From Amycolatopsis sp. NBC_01488 (GTDB lineage Bacteria; Actinomycetota; Actinomycetes; Mycobacteriales; Pseudonocardiaceae), in the NCBI RefSeq assembly GCF_036227105.1, contig NZ_CP109434.1, forward strand, positions 625,001 through 689,000: 64,000 nt of DNA, read 5' to 3'. Of the stretch, positions 34,434-42,427 are shown piece after piece (the stretch's first letter is position 1; each line of letters begins with the position of its first letter). The notes beneath the pieces were generated by a model, which was not told the origin of the DNA, did no database searches, and saw only the letters and a list, made by a program, of their open reading frames with translations. The translations under genes were made by a program, and so were the position numbers.

Positions 34434-34955
34434 TCAGGCGGCGAGGAGGGCGGTCATCCGGTCCACCTCGGCCTGCTGGGTGTCGACGATCCGCTGGGCC
34501 ATCGCCTTGGCGTCGGTGTTCGCACCCTGGGACAGCTCGGTGCGAGCCATGTCGATCGCGCCGCGGTGGTGCTCGACCATCAGCGTCAGCCACTTCCGGT
34601 CGTAGGCGGCGTCGCGGAGGGTGTCGAGGTCACCGGTGTCGACCATGCCGTGGTGCATGCCCGCCATGTCCGGCGCACCCCACTGCTTCAGCCAGGTCGT
34701 GAGCTGGTCGATCTCCGGCTGCTGGGCCTTCGCGATCCCGCCGGACAGGGCGAGCACCTGCGGGTTCTTCGTGTGCTGCGGCGCGGGCACCGACATTTCG
34801 ACGGCCTGCCGGTGGTGCGGCACCATCTGCTGCGCGAAGGTGACGTCGGCTTCGTTGTGGTCGGCTTTGTTCTGATCGGCTTCGGTCGAGCAGGCGCTCA
34901 GGGCGAGCGCGGTGACGGCGGGCAGCACGAAGGCCGCCAGGAACTTCCTGGACAT
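34434..34955 (-). CDS. DUF305 lipoprotein
   Basis: 173 residues. Lipoprotein signal ending ALALSAC, then the DUF305 four-helix fold with two metal-like motifs, FAQQMVPHHRQAVEM and LTLMVEHHRGAIDMA (each H-H plus Met), and MAGMHHGM between. DUF305 proteins occur beside copper and other metal-resistance genes and probably bind metal outside the membrane. GAGGAAGAA precedes the ATG. It lies between DUF6153 and DUF4396 on the same strand. Confidence 0.88.
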   Translation of the reverse strand: MSRKFLAAFVLPAVTALALSACSTEADQNKADHNEADVTFAQQMVPHHRQAVEMSVPAPQHTKNPQVLALSGGIAKAQQPEIDQLTTWLKQWGAPDMAGMHHGMVDTGDLDTLRDAAYDRKWLTLMVEHHRGAIDMARTELSQGANTDAKAMAQRIVDTQQAEVDRMTALLAA

Positions 34956-35020
34956 GGTTCTTCCTCACTGGAGTTCTTGCGGATGAGTTCTTGTGGATGG
35001 GCGCGGCGGAACCGCGCCGA

Positions 35021-35653
35021 TCAGATCCGCAGAACGCAGTGAGCGACGAGCAGAAGACGCCCGGCAGGCGCCGACGGCGGCGGCCGCGCGGCTCGCCGGA
35101 GGATGGGGCGCCGAAGCGGGCCGGGGCTCGCAGTCGTGCGGAACGCGAGCAGGGCGGCGGCTGCCAGCAGGATCATCGCGGCGAGGATGGCCAGGCAGAG
35201 GTGGAGCGGATCGTGGCCGCCGCCGTGGTCCGGCGCGGGAGAAGTGACGTGACCGGCTGCCGCAAGCGACCCGGCGGCCGCAGGTGCCGCGCCTTGCGCT
35301 GCTTCCGCGCGCAGCCCGACCGCCGCCGCGGACGCCTCGCCTCGCACCGCTTCCGCAAGCGGCCCGGCGGCCGCGGATGCCTCACCTTGCGGCACTTCCG
35401 CGCGTAGCCCGGCGACCGCGGATGCCTCGCCTCGCACCGCTTCCGCAAGCGACCTGGCCGCCGCGAGCGCCTCGCTCTGCGGCACTTCCGCGCGCGCCCC
35501 ACCTTGCGCGGGTGCCGCGCCACCGTCGAGTTCCGCTGCCATCGAGGCCATTTCGACCGGTCCGGGCCCGGCGGGCGCGTGGTGCATCGCCACCACGGCG
35601 AGCGCCAGTGCGCACAGCAGGAGCCAGCGGGCGGGCACGGAACAGCGGGTCAT
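35021..35653 (-). CDS. DUF6153-like membrane protein with internal Ala-rich repeats
   Basis: 210 residues. An N-terminal membrane segment (RWLLLCALALAVVAMHHAPA) and a second one (HLCLAILAAMILLAAAALLAFR) after PDHGGGHDPLHLC frame a long outer loop. The two ends resemble small DUF6153 proteins found with copper genes. The loop is an insertion of 30-31-residue Ala/Glu-rich repeats, about 2.7 copies, unusual for the family. TACGCT lies 8 nt before the ATG (leaderless type). It is first in the DUF6153-DUF305 direction. Confidence 0.62.
   Translation of the reverse strand: MTRCSVPARWLLLCALALAVVAMHHAPAGPGPVEMASMAAELDGGAAPAQGGARAEVPQSEALAAARSLAEAVRGEASAVAGLRAEVPQGEASAAAGPLAEAVRGEASAAAVGLRAEAAQGAAPAAAGSLAAAGHVTSPAPDHGGGHDPLHLCLAILAAMILLAAAALLAFRTTASPGPLRRPILRRAARPPPSAPAGRLLLVAHCVLRI
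35249..35497 (-). repeat. In-frame tandem repeat, about 90-93 bp period
   Basis: 2.7 units coding for (L/A)RAEVPQ-x-EA-type then LAEAVRGEASA-type segments (residues 53-82, 83-113, 114-135 of the DUF6153-like protein). The reading frame is kept through all units. Confidence 0.65.
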
Positions 35654-35748
35654 CGTCGCCCAGCGTAGCCGACCGCGCCAACCAGGCGCAGCGCCGCCAG
35701 AAATCCACGAGGTAGAACTCACTTCCGTAACCCTTTGCGCACATCCCG

Positions 35749-35777
35749 TTGACCACAGTTACGCGGGGCCCTACCTT
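35749..35777 (+). promoter_or_regulatory. Promoter of sugar-binding lipoprotein gene
   Basis: TTGACC, 17-nt spacer, TACCTT; leader of about 50 nt to the start at 35834. Confidence 0.5.
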
Positions 35778-35833
35778 CCCCCTTGGTCTCCACCGCGCGC
35801 AGACCGTTCGAAAGTCCTGAGGAATGGGTGGGG

Positions 35834-36850
35834 ATGCGAGGGCCGACAAAGACGTTCCGGCTGGTCGCGGCGCTGCTGCTGGGCGGGGCGCTCGCGCTCG
35901 GAGGCTGCTCGGACGAGCTGGCCAACGCCCCCGCGCCGGCGCCGACGCGGATCGCGTTCGTGCCCAAGGTCGCCGACATCCCGTACTTCCAGGCGATGAA
36001 CACCGGGGGCCTCGAAGCGGCGAAGCAGCTGGGCGTGCAGTGGTCCACGATCGGCCCGAAGACCGTCGACCCCGCCGCGCAGGTGACCATCCTGCGTCAG
36101 CTCATCGCGCAGAAGGTCGACGTCATCGTGGTCGCGCCGAACGACCCGGCCGCGCTCGCACCGGTGATCGCCGAGGCGCGCGCGAAGGGCATCCACGTGC
36201 TCACGTCGGACACCGACGCGCCGGGCACGCAGCGCGAGGCGTTCGTCAACCAGGCCAGCGCCGAGGGCATCGGCATGGCGCTCACCGACGCGCTGATGCA
36301 ACGGACCGGCGGCGGCGGCAAGTACGCGATCGTCTCGTGCGGCCCGGCCGCGGCGAACCTCAACACGTGGATCTCGATCCAGAAGGCGTACACGGCTTCG
36401 CACTACCCGAAGGCCCAGGTCGTCGAGACCGTGTACGCGGGCGAAGACCAGGACAACGCGACGAACCTGGCCAAGGAGCTGATGGCCCGCCACCCGGACC
36501 TCACCGGCATGGTCGGCGAGTGCACGACGTCCGCGCCCGGGGTCGCGAACGCCGTGCGCGAGGAGCAGAAGATCGGCCAGGTGTTCACCGTCGGCGTCGG
36601 GACGCCGCAGTCGATCAAGCCGTTCCTGCTCGACGGCTCGTGCTCCGAGTCGGTGCTGTGGAACGTCGAGTCGCTGGGCTGGCTGACCGCGTGGACGGCG
36701 AAGCAGGTCGCCGACGGCAAGCCGCTCCAGGCGGTCAACAAGGTGAGCCTGGAGTTGCCGGCGGTGAAGTACGACACGGCGTCGAAGACCGTCCTGCTGG
36801 GCGATCCGCTGCTCATCACCGCCGACAACGTCGACCAGTTCAAGTACTAA
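35834..36850 (+). CDS. Orphan sugar ABC substrate-binding lipoprotein (Peripla_BP_4)
   Basis: 338 residues. Lipobox in ALALGGC, then a type I periplasmic binding fold: TRIAFVPKVADIPYFQAMNTGGLEAAKQLG, DVIVVAPNDPAALAPVIAEARAKGI, and the hinge segment ending VFTVGVGTPQSI. The pattern is closest to the rhamnose/autoinducer-2 (RhaS/LsrB-like) group. No permease or ATPase gene adjoins it, so it must use components elsewhere or act as a sensor. ATG 35834 chosen for the lipoprotein signal. Its stop overlaps the end of the convergent esterase gene. Confidence 0.85.
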   Translation: MRGPTKTFRLVAALLLGGALALGGCSDELANAPAPAPTRIAFVPKVADIPYFQAMNTGGLEAAKQLGVQWSTIGPKTVDPAAQVTILRQLIAQKVDVIVVAPNDPAALAPVIAEARAKGIHVLTSDTDAPGTQREAFVNQASAEGIGMALTDALMQRTGGGGKYAIVSCGPAAANLNTWISIQKAYTASHYPKAQVVETVYAGEDQDNATNLAKELMARHPDLTGMVGECTTSAPGVANAVREEQKIGQVFTVGVGTPQSIKPFLLDGSCSESVLWNVESLGWLTAWTAKQVADGKPLQAVNKVSLELPAVKYDTASKTVLLGDPLLITADNVDQFKY

Positions 36851-38415
36851 CGGACGTCGATCGTCACCGTCGCGGTGCTGGTCGCCGCCGGGAGTTTGGT
36901 CGTGTCGACCGCGAGGTACTCGCCGTCGTCCTGGCGGCCGTCCGGCAGCGTCTTCGGGTGCAGCGCGTACGGCGGCGCCGCGTTGGTGATGCCGTCGACG
37001 CCGAAGTCGTTGTCGTTGTCGTTGCTGAGCACGACGGTCCGGCCGCCGTCGGTCGTCGCGACACCCTCGACCTTGTCGTGCCCGAAGAAACCGCCGCTCG
37101 GGTCCAGGCCGGTGACGAGCGCGCCGACGTCGAGGAACAGCTTCTTGCGCACCGGCGTGATTCCGGCGGCGGCGAGGTCCTTCGTCGCGTCGGCCGTGGT
37201 GTCCTTGCCGACGTAGGCGTCGATGCTCTTGCCTCCGACGAGCACGCCGCCCTTGCCGGCGTCGTAGCCCGCGGCCTGCGGCCCGACGTCGGTGGCGCCG
37301 GTCAGGTCGATCTCGAACAGCTTCTTGTCGGCGCCCGGCTCCGGCTTGCCGTCGCGTTCGTCGACGAGGAAGCGCGTCGCCGACAGGGCGGTGATCTCGC
37401 TGACCGCGGTGCTCGTCGTGGCGGGGTCGTCGAGCAGGTAGAGGTACTCGTGGGTGGCGCGGGTGCGCAGGTCGACGGTGACGATCCGCAGCGTGGTGAC
37501 GTTGCCGGGCTTCTTCGTCAGGTCCGGCTGCTGCAGCGCCGACTGCATGGCGCCGACGAGCGTCCGGCCGTCCGGCGTCAGCGCGAGGCCTTCCATGCCC
37601 TTGTTCGGCACGCGGTACTTCAGCTCGGCGGGCAGCGAGCCGTCGAACGGGGAGAGGCGCTCGATCGCGCGGCCGTCCCGGCCGAAGTGGGTGATGAAGG
37701 GGCCGTACTCGTCGGACACCCAGAAGGTGCCGTCCTTCGGCGCGACCAGACCTTCGGAGTCGTAGCCGTTCGCCGACTCCGGCAGGACGTTCCCGTTCAG
37801 GTCGACGATCTTCTCGCCGGTGTCGGCGAGCGGGCTGACCTGGCCGTTGTAGGGCGTGCCGTCCGCGGCGCGCAACGGGATGACCTGCTCCAGCACGGCT
37901 TTCCCGTCGCGGAGCCGGAACTTCCCGATCGCGGGGGTGAACTGCGGCAGTGGTTCGATCTTGCCGCCGTCCGGCGCGCCGACGTTGGGGCCGCGGTCGG
38001 TGAGGCCGTAGAACTCGTCCTTCCGGCCGGGCACGGGGGTGAGCGCCGAGCCGTACGCGCCGCCCGTGATCCGGACGCCGCCGATGGTGGCGAGCGGCGG
38101 GAGGTGGGTCGGGTAGAGCTTCACCGCGTCGGAAACGGTGTAGGTGAAGGAATCCCGGCCGGTGAAGCCGGGCTCGGGGGTGTAGCGGAGGGTGCCGTCG
38201 GCGGCGATGTCGACACTCCCGTGCGCGGCCGCGGTGTGCCGGACGACGGCGGTGCCGCGGTCGTTGCCGAGCACGTCGGCGGTCAGGGTCCGCCCGGCCC
38301 TGGTCCGCAGGTGGTCGTCGTGGGCCCGCGGCCCGTGGTCGTGCGCTTCCGCCGGACCGGCGGCCAGCGGAAGGGCCAGCACCCCGGCGACCAGGGCGAT
38401 TGTTACCCGCTTCAT
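36847..38415 (-). CDS. Secreted esterase-like/phytase-like protein
   Basis: 522 residues. Signal peptide (IALVAGVLALPLAAGPAEA), a short Ig/cadherin-like domain (LTADVLGNDRGTA, GTLRYTPEPGFTGRDSFTYTV, about 40-95), then the phytase-like esterase domain with YGLTDRGPNVGAPDG, NGYDSEGLVAPKDGTFWVSDEYGP, NKGMEGLALTPDG, and DKVEGVATTDGGRTVVLSNDND. Substrate unknown; family members are exported propellers of alkaline-phosphatase or esterase activity. The ribosome site GGAGGAG is buried in a perfect 16-bp hairpin (38422-38458). Confidence 0.85.
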   Translation of the reverse strand: MKRVTIALVAGVLALPLAAGPAEAHDHGPRAHDDHLRTRAGRTLTADVLGNDRGTAVVRHTAAAHGSVDIAADGTLRYTPEPGFTGRDSFTYTVSDAVKLYPTHLPPLATIGGVRITGGAYGSALTPVPGRKDEFYGLTDRGPNVGAPDGGKIEPLPQFTPAIGKFRLRDGKAVLEQVIPLRAADGTPYNGQVSPLADTGEKIVDLNGNVLPESANGYDSEGLVAPKDGTFWVSDEYGPFITHFGRDGRAIERLSPFDGSLPAELKYRVPNKGMEGLALTPDGRTLVGAMQSALQQPDLTKKPGNVTTLRIVTVDLRTRATHEYLYLLDDPATTSTAVSEITALSATRFLVDERDGKPEPGADKKLFEIDLTGATDVGPQAAGYDAGKGGVLVGGKSIDAYVGKDTTADATKDLAAAGITPVRKKLFLDVGALVTGLDPSGGFFGHDKVEGVATTDGGRTVVLSNDNDNDFGVDGITNAAPPYALHPKTLPDGRQDDGEYLAVDTTKLPAATSTATVTIDVR

Positions 38416-38421
38416 CCCGTT

Positions 38422-38458
38422 CTCCTCCTCCGGCGCGTGAACCGCGCCGGAGGAGGAG
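38422..38458 (-). promoter_or_regulatory. Perfect hairpin masking the ribosome site of the esterase gene
   Basis: Arms 38422-38437 and 38443-38458, 16 bp, 5-nt loop. In the minus-strand transcript the 3' arm ends in GGAGGAGGAG, the only ribosome site for the ATG at 38415. It could hold the gene off, or serve as terminator of the gene upstream (stop at 38541), or both. Confidence 0.6.
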
Positions 38459-38540
38459 TCTTCGTGACCGAAGTGGACATCGGCCGGCTTCGAGACGACC
38501 AGGGCGTTAACGGTGCGGCCGGCCAGTCTGCCGCGGCTGG

Positions 38541-39806
38541 TCAGCGGTGCCGGCGGGCGTGGGCCGCTGCCGCGCCGCCGCCCAGGACCAGGATCAGCGC
38601 CGTCAAGCCCCAGCGGCGTTGCTTCTGGATTCTCGTCGCCGTGTCCTGGACCACCGGCTTCGGCTTCTCCGTCGGCTGCGCGTGCCGCTTCGACGGCGGC
38701 GGGGCCGGGGGCGGCGGCTCCGCCCTCGGCGCCGGTGCGACCACCGGGGCCGGAGCCGGGGTGGGCGTCGGAGTCGGCGTCGCGGCCACCGGCTGCTCCA
38801 CCGGTGGTGACTGCGACGGCGGCGGAGGCTCCGGCGTCGTCGAAGCAGGCGTGGGAGTCGGTGGAGGAGAACGAGGTTCAGGTGATTCCGCGATGGCCGT
38901 CGGCGGAGGTGTAGGCGGAGGTGGAGCGGCTTCCGTCAAGCACCCGGCCGCGTCTCCGCTCACCAGCGCCGGGCCGGTCGAGACCTCGACCGCCGGGCCC
39001 GAGCCGTCCCGGGGCAGCCGGTACGTCACGCTCCGGCGCCCGTCGCGGTTGGCCGTCGCGTAGATCGACCCCGGCCCCAGCACCACCGATCCGTACGCAC
39101 CCCCGCGGGGGAACCGCAGCCCCGGCACCACCTCGACCTGCCCCGTCGCCGGGTCCAGGGTCACCACCGAGCTGTCGCCGCGCGAAGTCGTCGAGACCCC
39201 GTACAGCAGGCCGGACGACGAGTCGTACGCGAAGTCGTCCACGCCCACCGCGAGCGACACCGGGCGCAACGCCGTCCGGTGCACCACTCGGGCGTAGTCC
39301 GAAGAGGACAGATCCACGTCCACTGTGTACAGATCACTGTCCTGCCTTACGTACCAGCGGTTCCCGTCGATCGCGCCCGCCGTCGCGCCGGTCACCTGGC
39401 TCCACACCGGACTCGCCGCACCCGCCCGGCCGACCACGCCGAGGTCCGTCACCGTCCCCGACGCGTCGATCCGCACCGCGTGCGAACCGTGGTCGTACCG
39501 CCCGCGCCGCGTCCCGTCGGCGATGCCGTAGACCACGTCCTGCGCGGCCGAGTAGCCCATCGCGTTGATCCAGTACCCCGCCTGGGTCAGGCGTTTCGTC
39601 GTCCCGTCGGGCAGGGACAGCAGCCGCAGCGTCGTCGGCGCGCCGTCGCGTTCGTTCTCCGCCTGGAGGATTGTGCAGCCGTCCGGGTACTGGGCCGCCG
39701 GGCGTCGCGACGACGCGGGCGCGAGCCAGCCGGTCGCCGCCAGCAACGCCGACACCGCCGCGGCCACGCCGAGCATCGCCGCCCAACGGGCCTTCGTGCC
39801 GGTCAA
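38541..39806 (-). CDS. Exported propeller-type protein with Pro-rich stalk and C-terminal membrane anchor
   Basis: About 421 residues. An N-terminal hydrophobic segment (AAMLGVAAAVSALLAATGWLA) is followed by a beta-propeller-like region with repeated YGIADGT, YGVSTTSRGDSS, GSIYATANRDGRRS elements (DUF6923-like), a 100-residue Pro/Thr-rich stalk, and an end helix RWGLTALILVLGGGAAAA plus basic tail. It looks displayed on the cell surface. The start is uncertain: a TTG at 39806 overlaps the DUF4239 stop (TTGA), or ATG 39776. Function unknown. Confidence 0.7.
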   Translation of the reverse strand: MTGTKARWAAMLGVAAAVSALLAATGWLAPASSRRPAAQYPDGCTILQAENERDGAPTTLRLLSLPDGTTKRLTQAGYWINAMGYSAAQDVVYGIADGTRRGRYDHGSHAVRIDASGTVTDLGVVGRAGAASPVWSQVTGATAGAIDGNRWYVRQDSDLYTVDVDLSSSDYARVVHRTALRPVSLAVGVDDFAYDSSSGLLYGVSTTSRGDSSVVTLDPATGQVEVVPGLRFPRGGAYGSVVLGPGSIYATANRDGRRSVTYRLPRDGSGPAVEVSTGPALVSGDAAGCLTEAAPPPPTPPPTAIAESPEPRSPPPTPTPASTTPEPPPPSQSPPVEQPVAATPTPTPTPAPAPVVAPAPRAEPPPPAPPPSKRHAQPTEKPKPVVQDTATRIQKQRRWGLTALILVLGGGAAAAHARRHR

Positions 39807-40567
39807 GCCAGCCTGTCCAGCGCTCCGGTGAACGCCTCCGCCGGGATCTTCGCACCGCCGCTGAACGGGTTCTGCAGCTGGTAGATCGCGAACAGCAGCA
39901 ACGTGATCGTGCCCGCGAGCGTGGACACGATGATGATGTGCGCGGCCAGCCGCGTGCCGCCGAACAGGTTCGGCAGCAGGATCGCGGTGATCAGGCTGCC
40001 GAGGATCAGCGCGAACCAGACGACCGCCCCGACCCCGCCACCGGCGGCGTTGTTCAGCCGTTGCGTGCGGGCCTGGTAGACCGCCCAGAGCTGGTTGCTC
40101 GCCTCGGTCTTGCGGTCGATCTGCCAGTCGCCGTCGACGTCGGCGGCCGCGACGGCCTGGCGCATCTGGTCCAGCTGCGTCCAGCCCGTGGCCGGGATTT
40201 CCCCGCCGTCGCCCAGCCGCGGCCACTCCTGCTGCTCGACGGTCTGCGCGTACGCGACGGCGAGCTGGTGCACGCGGTCCTTCGTCTCGGCGGGCAGCGC
40301 GTCGGCCGCCCAGGTCGCCGCGACCAGGCTGTCGGCCTCGGTCTGCGCGTCCTGGCTCGCGCCGCCGACCGAGTCGAACAGCGAGATCAGCACGAACGCG
40401 ACCAGCACCGCGTGCAGCCCGCCCACGATGGTGAACACCTGGCCCGCGGCGTCGTTGTTGTCGGGCCGCCCCTCGTCCCAGCCGAACCGGCGGACCAGGT
40501 ACGCGATCACGCCTCCGACGAGCGCCGCGCCGGCCACCCACAGACCGCCGGCCACGAAGATGTTCAT
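39803..40567 (-). CDS. DUF4239-type membrane protein
   Basis: 254 residues: two N-terminal helices, a soluble helical loop (SQDAQTEADSLVAATWAADALP, then RKTEASNQLWAVYQARTQRLN), and two C-terminal helices (VVWFALILGSLITAILLP, HIIIVSTLAGTITLLLFAI). This is the layout of DUF4239/bestrophin-like proteins. GAAAGGACG precedes the ATG. It is followed with overlap by the propeller protein, so the two may act together at the envelope. Confidence 0.78.
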   Translation of the reverse strand: MNIFVAGGLWVAGAALVGGVIAYLVRRFGWDEGRPDNNDAAGQVFTIVGGLHAVLVAFVLISLFDSVGGASQDAQTEADSLVAATWAADALPAETKDRVHQLAVAYAQTVEQQEWPRLGDGGEIPATGWTQLDQMRQAVAAADVDGDWQIDRKTEASNQLWAVYQARTQRLNNAAGGGVGAVVWFALILGSLITAILLPNLFGGTRLAAHIIIVSTLAGTITLLLFAIYQLQNPFSGGAKIPAEAFTGALDRLA

Positions 40568-40977
40568 CCACGTCCTTTCTCGCAGGCGGATCGACCGCCG
40601 GGTCGCTCAAGTTAGCCACCCATTTCCCCACGGACAACCGAGCATTGTTCGATTCATCCGAGTGGCCTCACCCAGGCCGCGACGATAGCCGGTTCGGCGC
40701 AGTTCCCCGGCGCCGGGGTGGCCGGTGCCGCTCCCCACCGCGACGACGGATTCCCCTTATGGACAGGGATCTTCCCGACCGGGTGACGACCATGAGCGGC
40801 GGGTGATGACCGGCGGACGTCCCGGTGCAGAAAGTGCCCGAAATGGCCGAAAGGCAACCAGGTGATTATCGCGCGGACCCGATCGTGTCATTGTGCGGCT
40901 GCACGCCGTTGCTATGTTGATTCTTCGTTGCCGGCTCGAGGCAATCCCGGCTCCCGAATGATTGGGTGGTTTTTGCT
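40568..40977. other. Divergent intergenic region upstream of the encapsulin gene
   Basis: 410 nt between DUF4239 (minus) and the encapsulin (plus). It holds a plus-strand promoter candidate at 40891-40918. The other 300 nt shows no believable frame, repeat or hairpin. Confidence 0.4.
40891..40918 (+). promoter_or_regulatory. Promoter candidate of the encapsulin operon
   Basis: TTGTGC, 16-nt spacer, TATGTT; leader of about 50 nt to the GTG at 40978. Confidence 0.45.
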
Positions 40978-42381
40978 GTGACTGTCACCGACCCGGTGGA
41001 CACCGACCAGGCACCGCTGAGCCTGGGCCGGGCCGCCGCCCGCACCCTGGCCACGACGACCAAATCGGTCCCGCAGATGCAGGGCATCTCCACCCGCTGG
41101 CTGCTCAAGCTGCTGCCCTGGGTCGAAGTCGCGGCCGGGTCCTACCGCGTCAACCGCCGCCTGTCCTACGCCGTCGGAGACGGCCGGGTCACCTTCACCG
41201 CCACCGGCGCCGACGTCCGCGTCATCCCCCCCGAACTCGGCGAACTCGCCCCCCTGCGCGGCTACGACGACGACGACGTCCTCACCGAACTCGCCTCGAG
41301 GTTCACCCAGCACGAATACCAGCCCGGCGACGTGCTGGTCGAATTCGGGTCCCCCGCCGAGCAGGTGTTCCTCATCGCCCACGGCAAGATCACCAAAGTC
41401 GGCACCGGCGCCTACGGCGACCAGACCATCCTGGGCACCCTCGCCGACGGCGACCACTTCGGCGAATCCACCCTCATCCAGCCCGACGGGATCTGGGAAT
41501 TCACCGCCAAAGCCGTCACCACCTGCACCGTCCTCACCCTCCCCCGCTCTGCGTTCCACGACGTGCTGTCCCGCTCCGACACCCTCCAAACCCACCTGAA
41601 CACCCTCACCGCCGCCGACTCAAGCGCCCGCAACGATCACGGCGAAGCCGAGATCTCCCTCGCCGCCGGCCACGACGGCGAACCCACCCTGCCCGGCACC
41701 TTCGTCGACTACGACGCCCACCCCCGCGAATACGAACTCTCCCTCGCCCAGACCGTCCTGCGCGTCCACTCCCGCGTCGCCGACCTCTACAACCAGCCCA
41801 TGAACCAAATCGAACAACAACTCCGCCTCACCGTCGAAGCACTCCGGGAACGCCAAGAACACGAACTGATCAACAACACCGACTTCGGGCTCCTGCACAA
41901 CGCCGACTTCGCCCAGCGCATCCCCACCCGCACCGGCCCACCCACCCCCGACGACCTCGACCACCTCCTCACCCTCGTCTGGAAAGACCCCAGCTTCTTC
42001 CTCGCCCACCCCACCACCATCGCCGCATTCGGCCGCGAATGCACCAAAGCCGGCATCTACCCCGACCCCGTCGACCTCGGCGGCCACCACGTCCCCGCCT
42101 GGCGCGGAATACCGATCCTGCCCTGCAACAAAATCCCCGTCACCGACACCCGCACCAGCTCCATCCTGCTCATGCGCACCGGCGAACACACCCAAGGCGT
42201 CATCGGGCTCCACCAAACCGGCCTACCCGACGAATACCAACCCGGCCTCAACGTCCGATTCATGGGCATCTCCGAACAAGCCATCATCTCCTACCTCGTC
42301 TCCACCTACTACTCCGCAGCCGTCCTCGTACCCGACGCACTGGCCATACTGGAAAACACCGAACTCGGCCGTGAGGCATGA
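40978..42381 (+). CDS. Family 2B encapsulin shell protein with inserted cNMP-binding domain
   Basis: 467 residues. The N-terminal arm [20 protein letters not shown] with [15 protein letters not shown] is the hallmark of family 2 encapsulins, an HK97-type capsid fold that self-assembles into nanocompartments. A cyclic-nucleotide-binding domain is inserted at about residues 105-200 ([34 protein letters not shown]), defining subfamily 2B. The rest ([57 protein letters not shown]) is shell. The usual Arg after the GE motif is not seen (FTAKAV instead). Start GTG 40978; GTG 40966 possible. From about codon 200 codons end almost only in C or A, unlike neighbours. Confidence 0.9.
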   Translation: MTVTDPVDTDQAPLSLGRAAARTLATTTKSVPQMQGISTRWLLKLLPWVEVAAGSYRVNRRLSYAVGDGRVTFTATGADVRVIPPELGELAPLRGYDDDDVLTELASRFTQHEYQPGDVLVEFGSPAEQVFLIAHGKITKVGTGAYGDQTILGTLADGDHFGESTLIQPDGIWEFTAKAVTTCTVLTLPRSAFHDVLSRSDTLQTHLNTLTAADSSARNDHGEAEISLAAGHDGEPTLPGTFVDYDAHPREYELSLAQTVLRVHSRVADLYNQPMNQIEQQLRLTVEALRERQEHELINNTDFGLLHNADFAQRIPTRTGPPTPDDLDHLLTLVWKDPSFFLAHPTTIAAFGRECTKAGIYPDPVDLGGHHVPAWRGIPILPCNKIPVTDTRTSSILLMRTGEHTQGVIGLHQTGLPDEYQPGLNVRFMGISEQAIISYLVSTYYSAAVLVPDALAILENTELGREA

Positions 42382-42427
42382 TGCCGGACGCCCTCGGCGT
42401 GCTCGACGACGTCGAAACGGGCCGCTC

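Noticed and set aside
36847..36850. Possible terminator between sugar-binding lipoprotein and esterase genes
   Set aside because: The genes overlap at their stops and no stem was found.
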